Below, piece by piece: positions 1 to 8,129 of a stretch of 41,400 bases of DNA. The notes beneath the pieces are model-generated. The model made no database searches and was not told the origin of the DNA. It was given only the letters and a program-made list of their open reading frames with translations. Source of the stretch: an uncultured Paracoccaceae bacterium (GTDB lineage: Bacteria > Pseudomonadota > Alphaproteobacteria > Rhodobacterales > Rhodobacteraceae); assembly GCA_937907485.1 (NCBI GenBank), contig CALESR010000033.1:1-41400 (forward strand). The letters are read 5' to 3'. Both the position numbers and the translations under genes were made by a program. How positions within the stretch are numbered: position 1 is the stretch's first letter; each line of letters starts with the position of its first letter.

Positions 1-84
1 CTCCTTTGCCTGCCCTTCCTTATCCTGCGTCAGCCGATGGGAAAACCGCTTTTCGTGCCCCCGCGAATGTCCTAAGGGTGGGAC

Positions 85-510
85 ATGTGCGCCAAACGCT
101 CCTCTTTCGGTCAAGGCCCCTCGCAGCGTCAGCTTCGCGTGGCTGAAGTCATTCGTCACCGGCTGGCCGATGTGCTGGCGCGCGGCGACGTGCATGATCC
201 CGATCTGTCGCGGATGTCGATCACCGTGGCCGAAATTCGCATGGCGACCGACCTGAGGGTTGCGACCGCCTATGTCATGCCGCTGGGTGGCCAGCAGGCA
301 GAATTGGCACTGACCGCGCTGCGCCGCAACAAGTCGGAACTGCGTCATCAGGTTGTGCGCGACCTCGGGTTGAAATTCGCCCCTGACCTAAAGTTCGAGC
401 TGGACGGCACCTTTGACCGCATGGACGAAGCGCGCCGGTTGTTCAACGATCCGCGCGTGCAGGCGGATGTGGCAGCTCGGGACGACGATTCGGACGATGC
501 GGATCGCTGA
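85..510 (+). CDS. rbfA: Ribosome-binding factor A
   Basis: RbfA is a small KH-fold protein that binds the 30S subunit and assists late 16S rRNA maturation. The 141-residue product has the usual N-terminal helix (QRQLRVAEVIRHRL, about residues 14-27), the core strand VAEIRMATDLRVATAYV (about 48-64) and an acidic C-terminal tail (DDDSDD) typical of alphaproteobacterial members. The ATG at 85 follows a purine-rich AAGGGTGGG stretch at 74-82 and no better start exists. Its last 14 bases overlap the start of the next gene, so the two are probably translated from one message. The region before it (1-84) is too short to identify the upstream neighbour. Confidence 0.95.
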   Translation: MCAKRSSFGQGPSQRQLRVAEVIRHRLADVLARGDVHDPDLSRMSITVAEIRMATDLRVATAYVMPLGGQQAELALTALRRNKSELRHQVVRDLGLKFAPDLKFELDGTFDRMDEARRLFNDPRVQADVAARDDDSDDADR

Positions 511-1231
511 AACCCTGCTGGCGCTGACGCTGCTGGGCGCGCCGGCCGGTGCCGGAACCTGCCACGATACCGAGTTCGACGGTGCGCGATTTACCCTGTG
601 TGAGGTCACGGCCGGGCAGGATCTGCGGCTGTTCTGGGGCGGGCCCGAGAGGCAGGTTCTGGGCTCCTTTGCCCGCATCGACGCAATGTTGGCCGAGCGC
701 GGCGAGCGGCTGGTCTTTGCAATGAATGCCGGAATGTATCACGCCGACCGTGCGCCGGTTGGCCTTTTCGTCGAGGGCGGCGAGCAGCGCGCCAGACTGG
801 TGACCCGCGAAGGGCCGGGGAACTTCGGCCTGTTACCGAACGGCGTCTTTTGCATCGGAGCGCAGGGTTTTGCAGTGATCGAGAGCCGAGCCTATGCCGA
901 GGCGCCGCCCGAGTGCCGCGACGCCACACAATCGGGGCCGATGCTGGTGATCGATGGCGCGCTGCATCCTCGGTTTCTGGCTGATTCACCCTCGGTAAAC
1001 CTGCGCAACGGGGTGGGGGTCAGCGACGATGGCCAGCGCGCGGTCTTTGCCATTTCCAACGATCCTGTGAACTTTCACCTGTTCTCGCGGCTGTTTCGCG
1101 AGGGGCTTGGGCTGAACAATGCGCTGTTCCTCGACGGCAGCATCTCGCGGCTGCATGCGCCGGAACTGGGGCGCTCGGATTGGGGGGTGCCGATGGGGCC
1201 GGTGGTGGGGCTGGTGGCGCCAGCGCCCTAG
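497..1231 (+). CDS. Secreted phosphodiester glycosidase-like protein (NAGPA/DUF2233 family)
   Basis: The 244-residue product starts with a signal peptide (MRIAETLLALTLLGAPAGAG, predicted cleavage after residue about 20) and continues with features of the phosphodiester glycosidase domain found in the uncovering enzyme NAGPA and in YigE-like bacterial proteins: FAMNAGMYHADRAPVGLFVEGG (from about residue 75), NFGLLPNGVF, a SGPMLVIDG motif, and a C-terminal LFLDGSISRLH. I chose ATG 497 because it begins the signal peptide; the open frame reaches further upstream only inside rbfA. It overlaps the rbfA end by 14 bases and meets the convergent gene at 1228 by 4 bases. It is exported, so periplasmic. 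The physiological substrate cannot be told from the sequence. Confidence 0.85.
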   Translation: MRIAETLLALTLLGAPAGAGTCHDTEFDGARFTLCEVTAGQDLRLFWGGPERQVLGSFARIDAMLAERGERLVFAMNAGMYHADRAPVGLFVEGGEQRARLVTREGPGNFGLLPNGVFCIGAQGFAVIESRAYAEAPPECRDATQSGPMLVIDGALHPRFLADSPSVNLRNGVGVSDDGQRAVFAISNDPVNFHLFSRLFREGLGLNNALFLDGSISRLHAPELGRSDWGVPMGPVVGLVAPAP

Positions 1232-1587
1232 CTGGGCAGGTTCGCCGCGTCCCAGCTTTTCAGCCAACGCTTGGGCGCCAATTCGCGCCAACGGCGGATC
1301 AGCCGGGGGCGGGCCCAATCGGGCGCCAGATAGCCGGCGTTGACCAGAATAAAGCGATGCGCGGTGTAATGCGGATGCAGCGAGAAGGTCTGTGGATCGG
1401 CGGTCAACAGCATCTCGCGCTCATCAAAATCGCAGGGAAACACGGCGGCGTCGCGCAGCGGCGACCACCAGACCCACATCTTGCCATGCGCGCGCAGGCA
1501 CGGGTGGCCCCAGCCAGTGCCATCCTCGACCATCGGCAGGTCGAGCGTCAGGGCGAAGGCGCGCAGTTGGGCGTAATCGTGTATCAT
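1228..1587 (-). CDS. MmcQ/YjbR family protein
   Basis: A 119-residue protein with the compact cyto-solic fold of the MmcQ/YjbR family (double-wing motif, often annotated as DNA-binding without proof). Visible family features are the N-terminal helix DYAQLRAFALTLDLPMVEDGTGWGHP, the strand KMWVWWSPLRDAAVFPCDFDE, and the C-terminal TAHRFILVNAGYLAPDWARPRL segment. Met at 1587 fits the family's N-terminus; the frame stays open upstream into the pseudouridine synthase but carries no family sequence there. It is the last of three minus-strand genes (polA, RluE-type synthase, this gene) with short gaps, so cotranscription is likely. Role unknown. Confidence 0.8.
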   Translation of the reverse strand: MIHDYAQLRAFALTLDLPMVEDGTGWGHPCLRAHGKMWVWWSPLRDAAVFPCDFDEREMLLTADPQTFSLHPHYTAHRFILVNAGYLAPDWARPRLIRRWRELAPKRWLKSWDAANLPS

Positions 1588-1627
1588 GGCGCAGGATGGC
1601 ACGGGTTCGGCTTGTGGCCAAGAGCCG

Positions 1628-2188
1628 TCAGACCGTGATCTCGCGCCAGTCGCCGGGGGCAAGGCCGTCCAGCGCGTGGGCCCCGATGGACCAGCGCACC
1701 AGACGCAGCACGGGCAGGCCAAGATAGGCGCACATCCGGCGAACCTGACGGTTGCGACCCTCGGTGAGAGTCAGCCGAAGCCAGTGTTCACCCGCCTCGG
1801 GCAATGGTGGCCAAAGCCAGTCAGGCGGCGGCACCGGATCGGCCAATGCCGGAAGGGTCAGGCCATCGGCCAGCGGGATGCCGCTGCGCAGGGCATGCAA
1901 GGCGGCGGCGTCCGGCGGCAGCGGCAATCGGGTGAAATAGGTCTTCGGCGTATTGGCAGCGGGACCGGTCAATTGTGCCTGCAAGGCGCCGTCGTTGGTC
2001 AGCAACAGCAGCCCCTCGCTGTCGCGGTCAAGCCGCCCGGCAGGGACAAGGCCAGGAAAGGCGGCGATGCGTGCCAGCCCCGGCCAATGTGGGTCATCGG
2101 TGAACTGGCTGAGCATGTTCACCGGCTTGTTGAGCGCCACCAGTCGCGCGGGGCCGGTCCGTCGGGCGCGCGGCAAGGGACGGGTCAT
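1628..2188 (-). CDS. rluE: 23S rRNA pseudouridine synthase, RluE type
   Basis: A 186-residue member of the RsuA/RluB/E/F pseudouridine synthase family. There is no N-terminal S4 domain; the protein opens with LVALNKPVNMLSQFTDDP, the RluE-type start, followed by the catalytic motif GRLDRDSEGLLLLTNDG with the nucleophilic aspartate at residue 54. The C-terminal half has the conserved EGRNRQVRRMCAYLGLPVLRLVR element. By family, RluE modifies U2457 of 23S rRNA (E. coli numbering). The gene lies 16 bases downstream of polA on the same strand. RluE is preferred over RsuA or RluB because of the missing S4 domain and the LSQFTD sequence. Confidence 0.88.
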   Translation of the reverse strand: MTRPLPRARRTGPARLVALNKPVNMLSQFTDDPHWPGLARIAAFPGLVPAGRLDRDSEGLLLLTNDGALQAQLTGPAANTPKTYFTRLPLPPDAAALHALRSGIPLADGLTLPALADPVPPPDWLWPPLPEAGEHWLRLTLTEGRNRQVRRMCAYLGLPVLRLVRWSIGAHALDGLAPGDWREITV

Positions 2189-2204
2189 GACGCGGCTCTG
2201 GCGC

Positions 2205-5015
2205 TCAATGCGCCTCGGCCCAGTTCGCGCCCACCCCGGCCTCGACGATCAGCGGCACGTCGATGGTCACGGCGGGGGCGGCGGCACCCTCCATCACCGC
2301 CTTGACCCTGGCGATGGTTTCGGCAACTGCGTCCTCGGCGACTTCGAACACCAGTTCGTCATGCACTTGCAAAAGCATCTTTGCCGGCAAGTCGGCGATC
2401 ACCCCCGGCACGCGGATCATAGCGCGCCGGATGATGTCGGCGGCGCTGCCCTGAATCGGCGCATTGATCGCGCCACGGCGGGCAAATCCGGCACCTGGGC
2501 CGCGCGCGTTGATTTCCGGCGTGTGGATGCGGCGGCCGAACAGGGTTTCGACGTAGAGGTGTTCCTTGGCGAAGGCGATGGTGCTTTCCATGTAATCCTT
2601 GATGCCGGGAAAGCGCAGAAAGTAGGTGTCGATGAACTCCTGCGCCTCGGCGCGGGGGATGCGCAGGTTGCGGGCGAGGCCAAAGCCCGAGATGCCATAG
2701 ATGACGCCAAAATTGATCGCCTTGGCCTTGCGACGCACGTCGCTTGTCATCTGGTCCAGCGGCACGCCGAACATCTGGCTGGCGGTCATCGCATGGATGT
2801 CCAGCCCATCGCGGAACGCCTGTTTCAGCGCCGGTATATCGGCGACATGGGCGAGGATGCGCAATTCGATCTGGGAATAATCGAGGGATACCAGCTTGTT
2901 GCCGGGCGCTGCGACAAAGGCCTCGCGGATGCGGCGGCCTTCTTCGGTGCGGATCGGGATGTTCTGCAGGTTCGGGTCGGTCGAGGCCAGCCGCCCGGTG
3001 TTGGCGCCCGATTGCACATACGAGGTATGCACCCGCCCGGTTTCCGGGTTGATATGGTCTTGCAGCGCGTCGGTGTAGGTGGATTTCAGTTTCGACAATT
3101 GCCGCCAGTCCAGCACCTTGCCGGGGAGTTCATGCTCGGTGGCAAGATCTTCCAGAATATCTGCGCCGGTGCCATAGGCGCCGGTCTTGCCCTTTTCGCC
3201 ACCCGGCAGACCCATCTTGTCGAACAGGATCTCGCCCAACTGCTTGGGCGAACCGACGTTGAAAGGGCCACCGGCCAGTGCGTGAATCTCGGCCTCAAGC
3301 CCCGCCATCGACTGAGCAAAGGCACTCGACATCCGGCTGAGCGTCTGGCGATCTACCGTGATGCCGTGCATCTCCATCTGCGCCAGCACCGGCACCAGAG
3401 GGCGTTCAAGGGTCTCATAGACCGTGGTCGCGCGGTTCGCATGCAGGCGCGGGCGCAGGGTCTGCCACAGGCGCAGGGTGACATCGGCATCCTCGGCGGC
3501 ATAGCGGGTGGCCTCGTCGATCCCCACTTTGTCGAAGGTGCGTGCGGATTTGCCGGACCCCAGCAGCGGCTTGATCGGGATGGGCGTGTGGGCCAGATAG
3601 GTCTCGCTCAGTTCGTCCATGCCGTGATTATGCAGGCCTGAAAACATCGCATAGCTCATCAGCATCGTGTCGTCGAACGGGGCGACGGCGATGCCGTGGC
3701 GGGCAAAGATCTTGGCGTCATACTTGATATTCTGGCCGATCTTCAGGATCGACGGGTCCTCCAACACTGGTTTCAGCACGGCCAGCGCGGCTTCGGGGTC
3801 GATCTGGCCCTCCAGCCGTTTCGCGGCGCCAAATAGATCATCGACCCCTTCGGAGTGGATCAGCGGGATATAGCAGGCGTCATTCGGCGCCACCGCCAGC
3901 GAGATGCCGACCAGTTCGGCGCGCATTTCGTCGAGGCTGGTGGTCTCGGTATCGACAGCGAAATAGCCCTGATCGCGGATGCGCGCGACCCAGCGCTGTA
4001 GCGTGGGCAGATCACGCACGCAGGCGTAAACTCCGGGATCGAAGCCCATCGCCGGGGCGGTATCCGCAGCGGGCATCGCAGGGTCGGCGGGTCGTGCGGC
4101 GGGCGCCTCGGACGTCAGCGGCGGCGCCACCCCCAATTTGTCGGCAATCCGCCGCGTCAGGGTGCGGAATTCCATGGCGTTCAGGAATCCCAGCAGCGCC
4201 TCGGGGTCTGGCGCCGCCACGCCCAGCGCCTCCAGGCCCACCGGCACCGCCACATCGTCGCGCAGCCGCACCAACTCGCGCGAGAGGCGAATTTTTTCGG
4301 CGTTCTCGACCAAAGCCTCGCGCCGTTTGGGCTGCTTGATCTCGCCTGCGCGGGCCAACAGGGTTTCCAGATCGCCGTACTCGTTGATGAGCAGCGCGGC
4401 GGTCTTCAGGCCGATCCCCGGGGCGCCCGGCACGTTGTCGACCGAATCCCCGGCCAGTGATTGCACGTCCACCACCCGTTCGGGGCCGACACCGAATTTC
4501 TCCTGCACCTCGGCCGGACCGATCAATTTGTTCTTCATCGGGTCGAACATGTCGACACCGGGGCCGATCAACTGCATCAGGTCCTTGTCCGAGGAAATCA
4601 CCGTGCAACTGCCTCCCGCCTCGGCTGCCTGCCGGGCCAGAGTGGCAATGATGTCGTCAGCCTCAAAGCCCTCCATCTCGATGCAGGCGATGTTGAAGGC
4701 CCGCGTCGCCTCGCGCGTCAGCGGGAACTGCGGCCGCAGGTCCTCGGGCAACGGCGGGCGATTGGCCTTATAGTCCGGGTAGAGGTCATTGCGGAACGTG
4801 TGCGACCCGGCGTCGAAGATGACGGCGATGTGGCTGGCCTTGGCCTTGCCCGCGCCATTCGACAATTCGCCCCAGATCAGGTTGCAGAACCCGGCAACCG
4901 CGCCAACTGGCAGACCGTCCGACTTGCGCGTCAGGGGCGGCAGCGCGTGATAGGCCCGAAAGATGAAGGCCGAGCCGTCGATCAGATGCAGATGATCGCC
5001 CTTGCCGAATGCCAT
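2205..5015 (-). CDS. polA: DNA polymerase I
   Basis: The 936-residue protein has all three Pol I domains. The 5'-3' flap exonuclease begins with LHLIDGSAFIFRAYHALPP (about residues 9-27) and contains the helix-hairpin sequence GAPGIGLKTAALL near residue 195. The 3'-5' proofreading domain is intact: ExoI FAVDTETTSLDE (near 350), ExoII NIKYDAKIFARHGI and ExoIII YAAEDADVTLRLW. The polymerase has motif A LVSLDYSQIELRILAH (near 710), motif B with RRKAKAINFGVIYGISGFG, and motif C QVHDELVFEV (near 883). ATG 5015 is chosen because GGGGGAGG lies seven bases upstream; the frame is open for 19 more codons. It repairs DNA and removes Okazaki primers in the cytoplasm. Confidence 0.97.
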   Translation of the reverse strand: MAFGKGDHLHLIDGSAFIFRAYHALPPLTRKSDGLPVGAVAGFCNLIWGELSNGAGKAKASHIAVIFDAGSHTFRNDLYPDYKANRPPLPEDLRPQFPLTREATRAFNIACIEMEGFEADDIIATLARQAAEAGGSCTVISSDKDLMQLIGPGVDMFDPMKNKLIGPAEVQEKFGVGPERVVDVQSLAGDSVDNVPGAPGIGLKTAALLINEYGDLETLLARAGEIKQPKRREALVENAEKIRLSRELVRLRDDVAVPVGLEALGVAAPDPEALLGFLNAMEFRTLTRRIADKLGVAPPLTSEAPAARPADPAMPAADTAPAMGFDPGVYACVRDLPTLQRWVARIRDQGYFAVDTETTSLDEMRAELVGISLAVAPNDACYIPLIHSEGVDDLFGAAKRLEGQIDPEAALAVLKPVLEDPSILKIGQNIKYDAKIFARHGIAVAPFDDTMLMSYAMFSGLHNHGMDELSETYLAHTPIPIKPLLGSGKSARTFDKVGIDEATRYAAEDADVTLRLWQTLRPRLHANRATTVYETLERPLVPVLAQMEMHGITVDRQTLSRMSSAFAQSMAGLEAEIHALAGGPFNVGSPKQLGEILFDKMGLPGGEKGKTGAYGTGADILEDLATEHELPGKVLDWRQLSKLKSTYTDALQDHINPETGRVHTSYVQSGANTGRLASTDPNLQNIPIRTEEGRRIREAFVAAPGNKLVSLDYSQIELRILAHVADIPALKQAFRDGLDIHAMTASQMFGVPLDQMTSDVRRKAKAINFGVIYGISGFGLARNLRIPRAEAQEFIDTYFLRFPGIKDYMESTIAFAKEHLYVETLFGRRIHTPEINARGPGAGFARRGAINAPIQGSAADIIRRAMIRVPGVIADLPAKMLLQVHDELVFEVAEDAVAETIARVKAVMEGAAAPAVTIDVPLIVEAGVGANWAEAH

Positions 5016-5143
5016 GTCGCGCCTCCCCCGTCCGGTTGTCCAAGGTATCGCGCAATCCGGCCCGCACCACAACCGCCGCTCTTGGTGCCTGGCCAGGGGG
5101 CAGCCTACAGACCCCCGGATCCAGTGTCAGAGGATGCAGGGCC

Positions 5144-6046
5144 TTAGCGAATGAACGTGCCGTTGTTCAGTTCCTTGAACGCCTGCTGCAGTTCGGCGCG
5201 GGTGTTCATCACGATCGGCCCGTGCCAAGCGACCGGCTCCTTGATCGGCTGGCCCGAGACCAACAGGAACCGCACCCCTTCGGGCCCGGCATTGACGACG
5301 ATCTCGGACCCGGTGCCAAAGCGCACCAGCGTCCGGTTGCCGCTCATGTCGCGCAGGTGCAACTCTTGCCCGGCGAATTCCTTTTCGACCTTGACGCCTA
5401 TTGGCGTCGAGGCATCGCGGAATGCGCCCGCCCCGGCAAAGACATAGGCGAAAGTATTGGCATAGGTATCGACAGGCAGCACCTTGCGGGTGTTCGGCGG
5501 CACCGAGACGTCCAGATACAGCGGGTCGGCGGCAATGCCATCGACCGGGCCGCGTTTGCCCCAGAACTTGCCGGTGATGATGCGCACTGCGGTGCCGTCG
5601 TCATCAACCACGGTGTCGATATCCCCGGCGCCGACGTCCTGATAGCGCGGCGTGGTCATTTTCAGGTCGCGCGGCAGATTGGCCCAAAGCTGGAAGCCGT
5701 GCATCTGCCCCTTGGCGTTCCCCATCGGCATTTCCTGATGCAGGATGCCGCGCCCGGCGGTCATCCACTGCACCGAACCCGGCCCCAGTCGCCCCTTGTT
5801 TCCCAGCGAATCCGAGTGTTCGACCGTGCCTTCCAGCACATAGGTGATTGTCTCGATGCCGCGGTGCGGATGCCAGGGAAAGCCCTTGCGGTACAGGTGC
5901 GGCGCGTCACCGCGAAAATCGTCGAACAGCAGGAACGGGTCGCTTTCGGCCGGTTCGCCAAAGCCGAAGGCGCGGTGCAGGTGGACCCCGGCGCCCTCCA
6001 TCGTTGGTTGCGCGCGGGTGGCGGATGTGACGGGGCGAAAGGACAT
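5144..6046 (-). CDS. Pirin family protein
   Basis: A 300-residue bicupin of the pirin family. The N-terminal cupin carries the metal site: FPWHPHRGIETITYVLEG gives His59 and His61, and GRGILHQEMP gives His103 and Glu105. The C-terminal cupin (about residues 160-290) includes the family segment PVAWHGPIVMNTRAELQQAF. ATG 6046 is supported by AGGAGA seven bases upstream. Some pirins are quercetin dioxygenases and others modulate central metabolism; the sequence does not decide. It is a single gene with its own gaps on both sides (polA 128 bases downstream, the zinc-finger gene 89 bases upstream). Confidence 0.93.
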   Translation of the reverse strand: MSFRPVTSATRAQPTMEGAGVHLHRAFGFGEPAESDPFLLFDDFRGDAPHLYRKGFPWHPHRGIETITYVLEGTVEHSDSLGNKGRLGPGSVQWMTAGRGILHQEMPMGNAKGQMHGFQLWANLPRDLKMTTPRYQDVGAGDIDTVVDDDGTAVRIITGKFWGKRGPVDGIAADPLYLDVSVPPNTRKVLPVDTYANTFAYVFAGAGAFRDASTPIGVKVEKEFAGQELHLRDMSGNRTLVRFGTGSEIVVNAGPEGVRFLLVSGQPIKEPVAWHGPIVMNTRAELQQAFKELNNGTFIR

Positions 6047-6135
6047 GGTCGCTCTCCTGTTGCGGATCGCCGGAATATGGGATCACGCCACCGGAAATCC
6101 AGCCGCATCACTGCGCAGGCGCGCACAGGTGCTGT

Positions 6136-6336
6136 TCAGTGGGCGTCGTGTGCGCCTTCTGCCAGCGCATAGCGCGCGTCGCAATAGGGGCAGTCGATCC
6201 AGCCGGTCTCGTGCGGGATAGTCAGCCAAACGCGCGGATGGCCCAGTGCGCCCTCGCCGCCGTCGCAGGAAAAACGGCGCGCGGTGACCGTCTTGTGTTC
6301 AGGGGCGGCATGCGCGGGGGCGGGGCTGGAGGACAT
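6136..6336 (-). CDS. CHCC zinc-finger protein (NDUFS6-like complex I accessory subunit family)
   Basis: A 66-residue protein with the pattern Cys24, His33, Cys49, Cys52 (FSCDGGEGALGHPRVWL and IDCPYCDARY). This is the zf-CHCC family, whose mitochondrial member NDUFS6 binds zinc in complex I and whose homologues occur across alphaproteobacteria. ATG 6336 has AAGGAAG seven bases upstream and gives a compact domain; upstream codons in the open frame overlap the divergent ABC gene and look non-coding. It lies far from the nuo genes at the right end of the window, as is usual for this subunit. Function in complex I assembly or stability is inferred from family. Confidence 0.85.
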   Translation of the reverse strand: MSSSPAPAHAAPEHKTVTARRFSCDGGEGALGHPRVWLTIPHETGWIDCPYCDARYALAEGAHDAH

Positions 6337-6409
6337 CGGGGCTTCCTTGTCTCGGGCTGAGGGCCTATGAGTGTGCGCGCACCATACCCACTTTGAAGGC
6401 ACGAGCAAG

Positions 6410-7336
6410 ATGAGCCGGAACGCGATTGTCATTGAGGGCCTGCGCAAGACCTATGCCGCCAGCGGCAAGGGCGCGCCGAAAGAAGCCCTGACCGGCATCG
6501 ACCTGACGATTCCGCAGGGTGCGGTCTTTGGTCTGCTGGGGCCGAATGGCGCCGGGAAATCAACGCTCATCAACATCCTCGCCGGTCTGGTGCGCAAGAC
6601 TGCAGGCAAGGTGACGATCTGGGGCTTTGACCAGGATGCCAACCCGCGCCAGTCGCGCGCCGCCATCGGGGTGATGCCGCAAGAGCTGTCAGTCGATCCG
6701 TTCTTTACCCCGCGCCAGTCGCTCGAGGTGCAGGCCGGGCTTTACGGCGTGCCCCCGCGTGAGCGCAAGACGGACGAAATCCTGTCGCTCATCGGCCTGA
6801 CCGACAAGGCGAATGCCTATGCACGCACCCTCAGTGGCGGGATGCGGCGTCGGCTGCTCCTTGGCAAGGCGCTGGTGCACAGCCCGCAGGTGCTGGTGCT
6901 CGATGAACCCACCGCCGGGGTGGATATCCAGCTTCGCCAGATGCTGTGGGACAATGTGCGCATGTTGAACCGGCAGGGCATGACGATCATCCTGACGACA
7001 CATTACCTGCAAGAGGCGCAGGAGATGTGCGATGAAATCGCCATCATCGACAAGGGTCGGTTGGTGGTGCGCGACACCACGGCGGGGATTCTGGCACGGG
7101 TGGATGCAAAAAGCCTGAAGGTTCGGCCCACCCGGCCGGTCGGCGCACTGGCGCTGCCCGAAGGTGTGGTGCGCGAGGACCGTGCCGATGGCTGGCTGGT
7201 GCTGACCTATCCGCAGAGCAGGGTTTCCACTGGCGCCTTGCTGGCGGCGGTGCAGGCGGCCGGGGTCGAGATCGCCGATCTTGCGACCGCTGAGGCCGAT
7301 CTGGAGGACGCCTTCCTCGCGCTCACCCGCGGTTGA
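6410..7336 (+). CDS. ABC transporter ATP-binding protein, YadG/CcmA-like (no adjacent permease)
   Basis: A 308-residue ABC ATPase: Walker A GPNGAGKST at residues 44-52, Q-loop MPQELSVD, signature LSGGMRRRL, Walker B VLVLDEPTAGVD and switch histidine in TTHYLQEAQEMCDEIAI. The C-terminal extension after residue 230 resembles ABC-2 exporter ATPases of the YadG type. ATG 6410 is chosen because the family's N-terminus begins here (MSRNAIVIEGLRKTY). No ABC-2 permease follows: the next gene is convergent znuB, which overlaps the end of this one by 14 bases. Its membrane partner must be encoded elsewhere, or the protein acts otherwise. It is divergent from the zinc-finger gene across 73 bases. Confidence 0.88.
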   Translation: MSRNAIVIEGLRKTYAASGKGAPKEALTGIDLTIPQGAVFGLLGPNGAGKSTLINILAGLVRKTAGKVTIWGFDQDANPRQSRAAIGVMPQELSVDPFFTPRQSLEVQAGLYGVPPRERKTDEILSLIGLTDKANAYARTLSGGMRRRLLLGKALVHSPQVLVLDEPTAGVDIQLRQMLWDNVRMLNRQGMTIILTTHYLQEAQEMCDEIAIIDKGRLVVRDTTAGILARVDAKSLKVRPTRPVGALALPEGVVREDRADGWLVLTYPQSRVSTGALLAAVQAAGVEIADLATAEADLEDAFLALTRG

Positions 7337-8129
7337 GGCGCCGGATCAGTGCCGCACCGCCCAGTGAGGCAGCAAACATCGCGGCGGCGGCGGTGACAAT
7401 GCTGGGTCCTGCTGGCGTGTCCCAGGTCAATGAGGCGCCAAGACCCGCCACCACCGCCAGCGCGGCGGCGCTGATTGCCAGCAGCGCCATCCCTTCGGGC
7501 GAGCGGGCATAGATCCGCGCCGTGGCGGGCGGGATCAGCAGCATCGCAGCGATCAGCAGGGCGCCGACCACCTTCAGCGCCACGGCCACCACCAGCGCCA
7601 GCGCCAGCGTCAGCACCAGACGCTCGCGCGCGGGGTTCAGGCCCATCGACTGCGCCAGATCCTCGGAGATCGTCGCGGCCAGAAGCCCCTCCCAGCGCCA
7701 GAGCATCAGCGCCGAGACCAGCGCCGCGCCGCCGCCCATAAGCCAGAGGTCGCGCGCGGTCACCGTCAGGATGTCGCCAAAGAGGAAGGATTCAAGGTTC
7801 AGCCGCACGCCTTGCAGGAGCGACACCACGACCAGCCCCAAGGCCAGTGCCGAATGCGCCAGCACTCCCAGCGTCGTGTCCATCGCCCAGCCCCGCCCGG
7901 CCAGCGTCGACACGGCGCCAGCAACCACCAGCGCGGCGAGCAACGTTCCGGCAAAGATCGAGACGTCAAAAGCCAACGCCAAGGCCACGCCCAGCACGGC
8001 GGCGTGGGCCGTGGCGTCACCGAAATAGGCCATACGCCGCCAGACGACGAGGCAGCCCAAAGGCCCCGCGGCCATTGCGACGATCAGACCCGCGACGAGC
8101 GCGCGCAGCACGAAGGCGTCAATGATCAT
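7323..8129 (-). CDS. znuB: Zinc ABC transporter permease ZnuB
   Basis: A 268-residue, strongly hydrophobic ABC-3 family permease with about eight membrane segments. Family features include GPLGCLVVWRRMAYFGDATAHAAVLG (about residues 20-45), VVSLLQGVRLNLESFLFGDIL in the middle, and the late KVVGALLIAAMLLIPPATAR segment. ATG 8129 overlaps the 3' end of znuC by 11 bases, which implies translational coupling. The extra upstream codons of the open frame encode a threonine/proline stretch that is only the shadow of the ZnuC histidine tail. It imports Zn2+ from ZnuA across the inner membrane with ZnuC. Confidence 0.95.
   Translation of the reverse strand: MIIDAFVLRALVAGLIVAMAAGPLGCLVVWRRMAYFGDATAHAAVLGVALALAFDVSIFAGTLLAALVVAGAVSTLAGRGWAMDTTLGVLAHSALALGLVVVSLLQGVRLNLESFLFGDILTVTARDLWLMGGGAALVSALMLWRWEGLLAATISEDLAQSMGLNPARERLVLTLALALVVAVALKVVGALLIAAMLLIPPATARIYARSPEGMALLAISAAALAVVAGLGASLTWDTPAGPSIVTAAAAMFAASLGGAALIRRLNRG

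Noticed and set aside
1..84. Possible upstream gene or promoter before rbfA
   Set aside because: Too short to identify; no convincing -35/-10 pair with 16-18 base spacing and no readable coding end.
1953..3641. A long plus-strand open frame antisense to polA
   Set aside because: Low-complexity composition and no recognisable domain; polA on the other strand is complete with all catalytic motifs.
5060..5143. Imperfect GGGGG/CCCCC hairpin after the pirin gene
   Set aside because: The stem is short and mismatched and no U-run follows, so I did not call a terminator.
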